Part shown: piece by piece, positions 12,690-18,333 of the stretch
How the letters are laid out: every line of letters begins with the position of its first letter
How positions within the stretch are numbered: the first letter of the stretch is position 1
From: a virus
Direction: 5' to 3' (one strand)
Length of the DNA stretch: 23,026 bases
IMG/VR virus record: IMGVR_UViG_3300025647_000292
Location: 1 to 23,026 of that record
Notes under the pieces: model-generated
Database searches by the model: none
What the model saw: the letters and a program-made list of their open reading frames with translations, nothing else
What the model was told of the DNA's origin: nothing
Made by a program: the position numbers and the translations under genes

Positions 12690-12799
12690 CTACGCAGACT
12701 GAGCGTACAGGCTTTACTAGTTCTCAGTCTATATCTATGTTGCCCGTCGGCATAGAACGAATTCAAATCTCTTCGTTCCTTTAAGGCTAAACTGCGTGG
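12690..12799 (+). ncRNA. Candidate structured RNA A, cloverleaf-like, within the tRNA cluster
   Basis: No reading frame fits this interval, but it folds well by eye. CTACGCAG (12690-12697) pairs with CTGCGTGG (12792-12799, one G-U) as a closing stem around three hairpins: ACTGAG/CTCAGT (12698-12703/12723-12728), TCTATG/CATAGA (12734-12739/12751-12756, inner TGCC/GGCA), and GAACGAA/TTCGTTC (12755-12761/12772-12778), whose loop starts with the T-loop-like TTCAAAT. Arms two and three share two bases and cannot both be full length. It is bounded by the CCA end of tRNA-Ser at 12675. T4 carries two stable RNAs of unknown role in its tRNA cluster, an analogous position. No family recognised. Confidence 0.45.
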
Positions 12800-12813
12800 A
12801 GATAGGGCGGGCC

Positions 12814-12918
12814 ATTTTAATAAGCACATTAGTCCCTAAGGACAGTCGTTCTTCAAAGACGATGGATTGTATCCTGAATACAGAATAGGAGGACCTTGCC
12901 TAGTGTGCTTATTAAAAT
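12814..12918 (+). ncRNA. Candidate structured RNA B, 19-bp closing stem, abuts tRNA-Asn
   Basis: ATTTTAATAAGCACATTAG (12814-12832) pairs with 12900-12918 over 19 base pairs with a single G-U. The enclosed 67 bases form further hairpins: TCC-CTAA-GGA (12833-12842), GTCGTT/GACGAT (12845-12850/12858-12863) with the seven-base loop CTTCAAA, TGTAT/ATACA (from about 12869), and AGG/CCT (12887-12896). The stem ends at 12918 and tRNA-Asn begins at 12919, so RNase P maturation of the tRNA would cut exactly at the RNA's 3' end. No protein frame is present. This is strong structure with no known family. Confidence 0.6.
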
Positions 12919-12994
<76 letters not shown>

Positions 12995-13000
12995 ATTAAT

Positions 13001-13074
13001 GCGGGATTCGTATAATGGTATTACCTTAGCCTTCCAAGCTAATGACGAGGGTTCGATTCCCTTATCCCGCTCCA
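13001..13074 (+). tRNA. tRNA-Gly(UCC)
   Basis: Acceptor GCGGGAT/ATCCCGC, anticodon loop CTTCCAA (TCC), T loop TTCGATT, discriminator T, encoded CCA. Its last six bases (GCTCCA) are the left end of the 60-base direct repeat described below. Confidence 0.95.
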
Positions 13075-13128
13075 GATTTATACGGAAGAGTGGCAGAGTG
13101 GTTGATTGCATCGGTCTTAAAAACTGTT
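13069..13128 (+). repeat. Direct repeat, left copy (partial tRNA-Ser)
   Basis: These 60 bases recur at 13855-13914 with only three differences (A/G at 13110 and 13119, T/C at 13125); the first 41 bases are identical. The repeat spans the GCTCCA tRNA end, a short spacer and the 5' half of tRNA-Ser. Confidence 0.93.
13084..13128 (+). pseudogene. Truncated 5' half of tRNA-Ser
   Basis: This is the acceptor 5' strand (GGAAGAG), D arm and anticodon arm of a serine tRNA, matching the intact tRNA-Ser(UGA) at 13870 except for three transitions; the anticodon reads TAA instead of TGA. The 3' half is absent: immediately after the anticodon arm come AAGGAG and the ATG at 13142. It cannot make a tRNA. 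Confidence 0.9.
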
Positions 13129-13141
13129 AAGGAGATTAAGA

Positions 13142-13765
13142 ATGACTCCAGTATACTTTTCATACATAGCCGGAGCAGGAGGCAAAAGTTTAATAAATTG
13201 CCTGTATTCTTCAGAGATGGTTTATTTTAATGAGCCATTACCCCAAAAAATACTAGATAGTGTTCCTCCACACGACCACATAAATCCGTGGTGGACTTAT
13301 GAAATACACAACCCACCTATTTGTAAATGCGACGGCCCTGATCCAAGTTCTGAATCATTCGGCAGGACAAGAGATTGGGGATTGTTTGAATATTTAAATA
13401 CAGTAGATAAATATGTTCCGTTTGTAGCACATTATGGGTTTAATATCGAATGTTATACACAGACTATCGGCAATGGTCCTATAATTAAAATCATTCCCGA
13501 TCTCGAATTTATCAACCTAGCGATAGGACTAAAGTGGGATCTACTTAGTAACGGACAGCCTGCTAGTTTATGTTTAAATGAATACAAAAAATGGGAAGAT
13601 AGTTTAGCATCATATTCAGCTGACTTAGTAATTGATCAGTTCAACCCGCTTAGTGATTCGTTTTTTACGCATCTAGCCCAAGTTACCGATTTACTTAATA
13701 TTTCCATAAACAACGATATTACTAAATTGTACATTGAAAAATATCGTAATTATCATTTAGTCTAA
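13142..13765 (+). CDS. Hypothetical protein with P-loop-like start, inserted at tRNA-Ser
   Basis: The 207-aa protein begins MTPVYFSYIAGAGGKSLINC, a strand, Gly-rich GAGGKS turn and helix resembling a degenerate Walker A motif, though the first Gly of GxxxxGKS is missing. Later parts (FVAHYGFNIECYTQ, GPIIKIIPDLEFINLAIGL, HLAQVTDLLNI) fit an alpha/beta nucleotide or sulfotransferase-like fold; this is an impression only. AAGGAG precedes the ATG. The gene lies exactly between a truncated and an intact copy of the same tRNA-Ser, so it arrived with, or caused, a duplication. It may be a cassette using the tRNA as integration point. No nuclease or integrase motif is visible. Confidence 0.7.
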   Translation: MTPVYFSYIAGAGGKSLINCLYSSEMVYFNEPLPQKILDSVPPHDHINPWWTYEIHNPPICKCDGPDPSSESFGRTRDWGLFEYLNTVDKYVPFVAHYGFNIECYTQTIGNGPIIKIIPDLEFINLAIGLKWDLLSNGQPASLCLNEYKKWEDSLASYSADLVIDQFNPLSDSFFTHLAQVTDLLNISINNDITKLYIEKYRNYHLV

Positions 13766-13772
13766 AAAGTCG

Positions 13773-13800
13773 TTGACAATTTCAAATAATCCTGTATAAT
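13773..13800 (+). promoter_or_regulatory. Consensus promoter before the second tRNA-Ser copy
   Basis: TTGACA at 13773-13778, 16-bp spacer and TATAAT at 13795-13800. It restarts transcription for tRNA-Ser(UGA) and the gene at 13976. Confidence 0.87.
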
Positions 13801-13826
13801 GTGCAGCATGAGTTAACTAAGATATT

Positions 13827-13860
13827 GCGGAAGTAACTCAATGGTAGAGTTTCTGCTCCA
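13827..13860 (+). pseudogene. Truncated 5' half of a second tRNA (Gly-like)
   Basis: GCGGAAG, TA, ACTC-AATGGTA-GAGT and TTTCTGC look like the acceptor strand, D arm and 5' anticodon stem of a tRNA, but the next bases are TCCA and spacer. The anticodon loop, T arm and most of the acceptor 3' strand are missing. It differs from tRNA-Gly(UCC) at 13001, so it derives from another tRNA gene, deleted through the shared GCTCCA sequence. Confidence 0.7.
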
Positions 13861-13914
13861 GATTTATACGGAAGAGTGGCAGAGTGGTTGATTGCGTCGG
13901 TCTTGAAAACCGTT
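13855..13914 (+). repeat. Direct repeat, right copy
   Basis: Matches 13069-13128 at 57 of 60 positions, offset 786 bases, running from GCTCCA through the anticodon arm of tRNA-Ser(UGA). Confidence 0.93.
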
Positions 13915-13959
13915 GTACGTGAAAGCGTACCGAGGGTTCGAATCCCTCCTCTTCCTCCA
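13870..13959 (+). tRNA. tRNA-Ser(UGA), intact
   Basis: Class II tRNA with acceptor GGAAGAG/CTCTTCC, anticodon loop CTTGAAA (TGA), variable arm GTACG-TGAAAG-CGTAC, T arm GAGGG-TTCGAAT-CCCTC, encoded CCA. The discriminator is T, whereas serine tRNAs normally have G, as tRNA-Ser(GCU) here does. Confidence 0.94.
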
Positions 13960-13975
13960 TTACCATAAATACGCA

Positions 13976-14404
13976 ATGCGCTTACGTGAATTCAATCAAT
14001 TAGAAAGTTTAATTGAATCATTTCAATCTGTAACTTGGACTCTGTATGAAGCAGATACAGATACGGTTGTTCGCACATCAAACCTATTCAACGTAAATGA
14101 CTACGATTCAGTTGTTGCGGAAAAATTCAAAGACTTTGTTGCTACAAAAATGAATAATCTAGCATTGTATGGATCCAGAGATTCTGCAATGAATTCCAAA
14201 GCCCCACTAGGCAACACAATCGATGGTCTAAGGCATGCACATCTAACACAAGATGTTAGTGTGTTTTATCGAATCCACGGGCGTGATCCCAGATATTTAG
14301 ATATATATGGGTTGTTTAGACACCAAGATTCTGGCACAGGCAATACACCTAATATCAAAAGACAAAAAAAGCTGGCCCAGAAATTTTCAAACGCAAAATT
14401 TTAG
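13976..14404 (+). CDS. Hypothetical protein, RelE/mRNA-interferase-like C-terminus
   Basis: The first ATG after tRNA-Ser (13976) gives 142 aa beginning MRLREFNQLESLIESFQSVT. The C-terminal part LRHAHLTQDVSVFYRIHGRD, then YLDIYGLFRHQDSGTG and a basic end (RQKKLAQKFSNAKF), has the strand pattern and LxLYGxFxH-type strand of RelE/ParE-family toxins found in marine phages. No antitoxin-like gene adjoins it, so it may instead be a regulated phage RNase or a non-catalytic relative. No ribosome site is clear; it may be translated from a short leader left by tRNA processing. Confidence 0.6.
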   Translation: MRLREFNQLESLIESFQSVTWTLYEADTDTVVRTSNLFNVNDYDSVVAEKFKDFVATKMNNLALYGSRDSAMNSKAPLGNTIDGLRHAHLTQDVSVFYRIHGRDPRYLDIYGLFRHQDSGTGNTPNIKRQKKLAQKFSNAKF

Positions 14405-14405
14405 A

Positions 14406-14434
14406 TTGACACCTTCGTAAAACTACCGTACAAT
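14406..14434 (+). promoter_or_regulatory. Sigma70-type promoter before tRNA-Arg
   Basis: TTGACA at 14406-14411, 17-bp spacer and TACAAT at 14429-14434, ten bases before the tRNA. Confidence 0.82.
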
Positions 14435-14443
14435 ACAAATATT

Positions 14444-14518
14444 GTCCCCATAGTTAAAGGGATATAACCTAGGTCTTCTAAACCTATATTCCTGGTTCGA
14501 GTCCAGGTGGGGGCACCA
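14444..14518 (+). tRNA. tRNA-Arg(UCU)
   Basis: Acceptor GTCCCCA/TGGGGGC, anticodon stem TAGGT/ACCTA with loop CTTCTAA (TCT), T arm CCTGG-TTCGAGT-CCAGG, discriminator A, encoded CCA. It has its own promoter. Confidence 0.95.
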
Positions 14519-14537
14519 AATAAGTTTAAAAAATAAG

Positions 14538-14565
14538 TTGACACAGCGCAAAAATAGTGTATAAT
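14538..14565 (+). promoter_or_regulatory. Consensus promoter before tRNA-Leu(UAA)
   Basis: TTGACA at 14538-14543, 16-bp spacer and TATAAT at 14560-14565. The following ACACACATTGTTTAAG resembles the start regions after the promoters at 9513 and 20838. Confidence 0.87.
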
Positions 14566-14586
14566 ACACACATTGTTTAAGAAATT

Positions 14587-14671
14587 GCCAGCATGATGGA
14601 ATTGGTAGACATACTGGACTTAAAATCCAGAGCCTTCGGGCGTCCCGGTTCGACTCCGGGTGCTGGTACCA
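14587..14671 (+). tRNA. tRNA-Leu(UAA)
   Basis: Class II tRNA: acceptor GCCAGCA/TGCTGGT, anticodon stem CTGGA/TCCAG with loop CTTAAAA (TAA), variable arm GCC-TTCG-GGC, T arm CCCGG-TTCGACT-CCGGG, discriminator A, encoded CCA. Confidence 0.96.
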
Positions 14672-14720
14672 AATTTAACGTCTTGGAATGACGCAAAACT
14701 TACCCTGGTCGGAGCGAGAA

Positions 14721-14771
14721 ATCAAATATTAAACCTTTTGTCTTTTTAAGACCTTGGGTTTAATATTTGAT
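14721..14771. terminator. Perfect 15-bp inverted repeat across the end of the radical SAM gene
   Basis: ATCAAATATTAAACC (14721-14735) and its exact complement (14757-14771) surround 21 bases that hold a smaller GTCTT/AAGAC hairpin. It spans the reverse gene's stop codon and last residues and faces tRNA-Leu(UAA) on the other strand. It could end or stabilise transcripts from either side; no clean U tract follows, so the terminator call is tentative. Confidence 0.45.
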
Positions 14772-15745
14772 GCCAAAACACGTACTGGAAATAGTTTTTC
14801 TGGACATAGCTTACATTGCGGAATACTGTGTGCAAGATTGTTTATAAACATTGACAGTTCTTCATCTGTATCGGTTGACTGCGCAGGTTGATATGCATGT
14901 AACAATTCTGTGTCTTCTTCTGTCATGTCAACATGAAACTGTTCAGAAAATTCCGGTAGGAGCGCCACATGGTGACATTTGTACAACTTTCCACGAATAA
15001 AATGATGACAGTTTTTTGATATACAAACATCGTGAGCGGCTTCTGGATCGCTACTGTAAACTTTGAAGTGATTATCGTTGTTATAGTATAAGGGAGCGGT
15101 AATAAAATCTTCAGAATATTTCAGTGACACATTAACCTGGTTAGCATCAACAAGATGTACCATTCCGGAATTATAAAAAAATGTTTTGGGATCTATTTTA
15201 TGGAAATTAGTACATTCATCCTGAATCCATTCTGGCAAACTTTCAAAATCTAGATGTGTTTGACATTCTGGCCAGGATGAATCCTTAATTCTATTGTATT
15301 CTTTGACCCAGGAATCTGATTTTTCAGTCAGATTGATTTGTATTGGTTTTGATAAAATTTCAGATATTTCTGACATAGTTTTATCAAATGTTCCGCGATT
15401 GTGTGTGTTAATCAATAGTTCAATCTTATTTTTATTGATTGCGTCATAAAGCCAGGGTGTGTGTTTTAGTCTGGATCCATTAGTTACTAACCGTATGGGT
15501 GCATTTGGCCAAAGTGACCGTAATCCGGTAATCCAGTCTGGTAATGTCGGGTTTAACAATGGTTCACCACCTAAAATAGCGATCAACCCAAAATCTATTC
15601 GTTTGCGCCAAGCCTTGTACACCTCGGCATAGTCTTCCCATTTTTGATGTCCAGAAAAATTATAATTGTTTAATCGGTTGCAATTGTCGCAATTATAATT
15701 ACAAACATTGGTTATGTAAAATTCAATCTTTTCCAAATAAAACAT
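14729..15745 (-). CDS. Radical SAM protein with SPASM-like C-terminal cysteines
   Basis: The 338-aa protein begins MFYLEKIEFYITNVCNYNCD with the CX3CX2C motif (C15, C19, C22) that binds the [4Fe-4S] cluster and S-adenosylmethionine, followed by AILGGEPLLNP (GGEP at 59-62) and RLVTNGS. C-terminal cysteines (CISKNCHHF, KLYKCHHV, CKLCPE) look like an auxiliary cluster (SPASM/twitch type), as in peptide-modifying or methyl-transferring radical SAM enzymes. The substrate is unknown; no precursor peptide is evident nearby. It lies reverse in an otherwise forward region, with a 15-bp inverted repeat over its stop. Unlike QueE it keeps the standard cysteine spacing. Confidence 0.83.
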   Translation of the reverse strand: MFYLEKIEFYITNVCNYNCDNCNRLNNYNFSGHQKWEDYAEVYKAWRKRIDFGLIAILGGEPLLNPTLPDWITGLRSLWPNAPIRLVTNGSRLKHTPWLYDAINKNKIELLINTHNRGTFDKTMSEISEILSKPIQINLTEKSDSWVKEYNRIKDSSWPECQTHLDFESLPEWIQDECTNFHKIDPKTFFYNSGMVHLVDANQVNVSLKYSEDFITAPLYYNNDNHFKVYSSDPEAAHDVCISKNCHHFIRGKLYKCHHVALLPEFSEQFHVDMTEEDTELLHAYQPAQSTDTDEELSMFINNLAHSIPQCKLCPEKLFPVRVLASNIKPKVLKRQKV

Positions 15746-15771
15746 TATTGCATATTTATTTTCAAAAAAGA

Positions 15772-15800
15772 TTGCATTTCGGTATCTGTGATGTTATAAT
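15772..15800 (+). promoter_or_regulatory. Sigma70-type promoter
   Basis: TTGCAT at 15772-15777, 17-bp spacer and TATAAT at 15795-15800, upstream of the genes at 15838 and 16026. A GGAGA ribosome site lies at about 15825. Confidence 0.72.
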
Positions 15801-15837
15801 AAACAAACTTTAACAACAACCCATAGGAGAGTATAAT

Positions 15838-16026
15838 ATGAAACTGTCAGATAAACTTACTAAAGCAGATGATTCACTTAACGTATATTTTTACGATAAC
15901 GGTTACATGGTAGAAGTTAGCGGTCGCGATGACAACGACGACTGGACTACTGCCAAGGTAATGTGTAGTTCACTTGAAGAAGTAAACGCTATTGTTGCTG
16001 AAGCAGCAGGTATGGAACGTTCGTAA
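15838..16026 (+). CDS. Small acidic hypothetical protein, 62 aa
   Basis: MKLSDKLTKADDSLNVYFYD is followed by VEVSGRDDNDDWTTAKVMC and a helix rich in Glu/Ala (SLEEVNAIVAEAAGMERS). A strand-strand-helix mini-fold is likely; acidic and without catalytic motif. It has a promoter and ribosome site, and its stop overlaps the next ATG (TAATG). Function unknown. Confidence 0.72.
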   Translation: MKLSDKLTKADDSLNVYFYDNGYMVEVSGRDDNDDWTTAKVMCSSLEEVNAIVAEAAGMERS

Positions 16027-16784
16027 TGGAAAGCATATCTGAGATCGTTAGATCAAGATATGCAATTTTGGCTCCGACCGGAGGGTTTGGTAACCATCTA
16101 AGATGGTTATGTTTATTGGACGACAAATTTAAATTTAGGTTTATTGCTAATAAAAAAAACTGGAATTGGAATTTAGAAAAATACAATTCAATCAAAGACC
16201 CAACCTGGCCTGAATTTGATTCAACAGATATTTCACATTATCCGTTAACTGTTCAACAAGAGATTAGAGACATATTAAATGTTTTTAACGTAGATTTTAC
16301 TGATTTAGAAAATAAAATAGAATTTATTAATAAAGAGGTATATGCGCCAACGAGATCCTGGCACAACTGGTTAAACATCGAATGGAAGTTTCGAGAAGTC
16401 ATAGACCAATATATTTGGTTTTCTCATAACGACTATATTGATAATTTTGACAAAAAAATTATTTTAAATATTTCGCCAGACTTAGCATATAGATCATATG
16501 TAAAGTTAAACTCAAACTTAAACAATTTAAGTGAAGAAATATTTAAAAAATTTGGATGTTCTAATATAGAATCTAGTTCATCTAGTGATTTGGTATTAAA
16601 TGGTGATATACTATTTCAACCAACATTAGACCAAAAGTTATACAGACAGGTCATTGATTACTTTGATCTAGACGACCATTATGATTTAGCAAACACCATA
16701 CATAACACATGGTATACTTTACATAAAAAGGCAGAGCGTGATATTGTTCTAGACTTAGCTAAATTATATAAAGTTGCATTATAA
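16026..16784 (+). CDS. Hypothetical protein, 252 aa, GGFGNH motif
   Basis: The protein begins MESISEIVRSRYAILAPTGG and continues FGNHLRWLCLLDDKFKFRF: a Gly-rich turn after a strand that recalls nucleotide-binding loops of transferases. The rest is Trp- and Tyr-rich (TRSWHNWLNIEWKFRE) and ends DLANTIHNTWYTLHKKAERD, a helix pattern seen in sulfotransferase-like phage proteins; this is an impression only. Gene 13142 shows a similar Gly-rich start. It is co-transcribed with the upstream small gene. Strongly AT-rich codons compared with the peroxiredoxin downstream. Confidence 0.65.
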   Translation: MESISEIVRSRYAILAPTGGFGNHLRWLCLLDDKFKFRFIANKKNWNWNLEKYNSIKDPTWPEFDSTDISHYPLTVQQEIRDILNVFNVDFTDLENKIEFINKEVYAPTRSWHNWLNIEWKFREVIDQYIWFSHNDYIDNFDKKIILNISPDLAYRSYVKLNSNLNNLSEEIFKKFGCSNIESSSSSDLVLNGDILFQPTLDQKLYRQVIDYFDLDDHYDLANTIHNTWYTLHKKAERDIVLDLAKLYKVAL

Positions 16785-16818
16785 AAATTGTATAATATAT
16801 TTTTAAGGAGATAAAACA

Positions 16819-17355
16819 ATGGAAGGAACTCGTATTCCAGACATCACTTTTTATTACCGAGAAGGCGATTTGCCTCCCGGTGATGGTGGTTGCCCAATCG
16901 GTGGCGAATTTGTACACAAGACTACTAAGGACCTTTTTGGTGGTAAGCGTGTAGTAGTGTTTAGTTTGCCAGGTGCGTATACACCAACTTGTTCAACTTA
17001 TCAGTTGCCTGGTTTTGAAAATAACTATTTCAAGATTCGCGATGCTGGTATTGATGAAATTTATGTAGCAAGCGTTAACGACGGCTTTGTTATGAATGCA
17101 TGGGCAGACTTTTTGGGTATCCAGAATGTTAAGGTTCTGCCAGACGGCAACGGCGAGTTTGCTGATGCACTTGGCCGCCTTGCTGACTTTAGCCAACTTG
17201 GCTTTGGTAAGCGTTCAAAGCGTTTTGCTGTTGTTATCAAGGACGGTGTTGTTGAAAAAGCATTTGTTGAACCAGATGCTACCGCAGACAACCCGGATCC
17301 TTATGGCGAAAGTTCGCCAGAAAATGTCATGAATTATTTAGGTATTGCTAAATAA
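16819..17355 (+). CDS. Peroxiredoxin, Prx5 type
   Basis: This 178-aa enzyme would reduce hydrogen peroxide or organic peroxides in the cytoplasm with thiol donors. It has the family core VVVFSLPGAYTPTCST, where C58 is the peroxidatic cysteine in the PGA(Y/F)TPTCS motif, preceded by the thioredoxin-fold start and followed by VASVNDGFVMNAWAD and GFGKRSKRFAVVIKDG, which carries the conserved Arg region. An extra Cys at 25 (GGCPIGG) could resolve. Length is normal for Prx5. AAGGAG precedes the ATG and TATAAT lies at 16791. Its codon composition is closer to GC-balanced genes like dsrC than to the preceding gene. Confidence 0.9.
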   Translation: MEGTRIPDITFYYREGDLPPGDGGCPIGGEFVHKTTKDLFGGKRVVVFSLPGAYTPTCSTYQLPGFENNYFKIRDAGIDEIYVASVNDGFVMNAWADFLGIQNVKVLPDGNGEFADALGRLADFSQLGFGKRSKRFAVVIKDGVVEKAFVEPDATADNPDPYGESSPENVMNYLGIAK

Positions 17356-17394
17356 ATTTGTAAATAAAGTACGTAGTTAATGCGCACTATAAAC

Positions 17395-17470
17395 GCCCGT
17401 GTAGCTCAGTTGGTAGAGCAGCTGACTTGTAATCAGCAGGTCGTAGGTTCGACTCCTATCGCGGGCTCCA
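17395..17470 (+). tRNA. tRNA-Thr(UGU)
   Basis: Acceptor GCCCGTG/CGCGGGC (one G-U), D stem GCTC/GAGC, anticodon loop CTTGTAA (TGT), T loop TTCGACT, discriminator T, encoded CCA. It lies between the peroxiredoxin and an HNH endonuclease. Confidence 0.95.
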
Positions 17471-17531
17471 AATTTAGAACCTTTTGGTATAACAAAATAG
17501 CACGTGTCTACCAACTTTAATAAATAAAAGT

Positions 17532-18155
17532 ATGGAACACGAAATACCAGAAGGAAAACTTTGCGATAGCGGGTGTGGACAACCAGCACATTATTTTAGC
17601 CCAACAACTGGTAGATACAGATGTGCTAAAAGTGCTAATAGTTGCCCTGCTAACAAAGCAAAAAACAGCGCAGGCTTAAAGAAAGCACACGCTGATGGGA
17701 AAATACCTATTTTTAGTGCCGAGCATCGAGCTAAAAGTCATGCTTCGCATAGACGTAAACTAGTAGAAGAAAAACCGTTTGAAGAGTTAGGCGAAAGATT
17801 ACGTAAAAAGATTGTAATGGAAGAGCAGGACTATAAATGCTCACATTGCGGATTAGATGAATGGATGGGTTTACGTATAACATTAGAGTTAGATCACATC
17901 GACGGTGATCGTTATAATAATGTTAGAAATAATTTAAGATGTTTGTGTCCTAATTGCCATAGTATTACAGATACTTGGAAAAAAGGACAGTACGAAGGGA
18001 AAAAAGCAAGAAAGTGTAGTGATGAAGAAATTATCGCTACGTTTAAGAGGTGTGGTACTTTAAGTGCTACACTAAAAGAGTTAAATTACAAGTGGGGGAG
18101 TGCCGTTACTGTAAAAAAGGTACTTTTTCGATATAATTTAATAGATGAGATATAA
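17532..18155 (+). CDS. HNH endonuclease, homing type, flanked by tRNAs
   Basis: The 207-aa protein combines an N-terminal Cys-rich segment (CDSGCGQPAH...RCAKSANSCPA, C11-C38), a basic linker (about 45-75) resembling NUMOD-type repeats, and an HNH nuclease core: C103-x2-C106, then LELDHIDGDRYNN with D121-H122, and CLCPNCHS with C139-x2-C142-H143. Zinc cysteines and the DH...N...H residues are intact. The C-terminus (SDEEIIATFKRCGTLSATLK) looks like a helix-turn-helix DNA-recognition domain. It lies alone between tRNA-Thr and tRNA-Leu(UAG), a classic site for free-standing homing endonucleases in T-even-like phages. It probably spreads itself by cutting unoccupied alleles. Confidence 0.88.
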   Translation: MEHEIPEGKLCDSGCGQPAHYFSPTTGRYRCAKSANSCPANKAKNSAGLKKAHADGKIPIFSAEHRAKSHASHRRKLVEEKPFEELGERLRKKIVMEEQDYKCSHCGLDEWMGLRITLELDHIDGDRYNNVRNNLRCLCPNCHSITDTWKKGQYEGKKARKCSDEEIIATFKRCGTLSATLKELNYKWGSAVTVKKVLFRYNLIDEI

Positions 18156-18158
18156 AAT

Positions 18159-18243
18159 GCGGGTGTGGTGAAATTGGTAACCACGATAGGTTTAGGTCCT
18201 GTTGCCGAGAGGCTTGGGGGTTCGAGTCCCTCCACCCGTACCA
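18159..18243 (+). tRNA. tRNA-Leu(UAG)
   Basis: Class II tRNA: acceptor GCGGGTG/CACCCGT (G-U at 1-72), anticodon loop TTTAGGT (TAG), T arm GGGGG-TTCGAGT-CCCTC, discriminator A, encoded CCA. It starts three bases after the HNH gene. Confidence 0.93.
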
Positions 18244-18279
18244 AATTAGAGCCCCCTGGGCACCAAACACCCCCAACCT

Positions 18280-18303
18280 AGCGGAGGAGCAAGAGGTTCC
18301 GCT
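18280..18303 (+). terminator. Hairpin, possible terminator after tRNA-Leu(UAG)
   Basis: AGCGGA (18280-18285) pairs with TCCGCT (18298-18303), 12-base loop, followed by TTTAATAA. The short T-run makes it a weak call; it may simply end the tRNA/HNH transcript. Confidence 0.45.
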
Positions 18304-18333
18304 TTAATAATAGGCACTTGCATTAAATACGTT

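Noticed and set aside
12690-12814. Possible tmRNA or intron-bearing tRNA, suggested by TTCAAAT and a GCCA-like end at 12811-12814
   Set aside because: No tRNA-like half matching a tmRNA Ala acceptor, no tag reading frame, and acceptor strands do not pair; kept only as unclassified structure.
12845-12863. Hairpin with 7-base loop CTTCAAA, which would read as anticodon UCA, hinting at an opal suppressor or selenocysteine tRNA inside RNA B
   Set aside because: No T arm with TTCGA-like loop and no tRNA-like acceptor fits around it, and TGA is used as an ordinary stop in this window (for example 765-767).
13042-13230. Forward frame running through tRNA-Gly into the gene at 13142 in another frame
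   Set aside because: It begins inside a tRNA and conflicts with the ribosome site and frame of the 207-aa gene.
13069-13914. CRISPR or phage attachment-site interpretation of the 60-base direct repeat
   Set aside because: Only two copies, 786 bases apart, made of tRNA sequence, with no integrase or cas gene in the window.
13782-13976. Reverse frame of 64 aa over tRNA-Ser(UGA)
   Set aside because: Antisense to a confident tRNA; composition is the familiar tRNA-shadow type (GGIRTLG).
17061-17291. Several frames overlapping the peroxiredoxin on both strands
   Set aside because: The peroxiredoxin has clear catalytic motifs and a ribosome site; the others are shadows.
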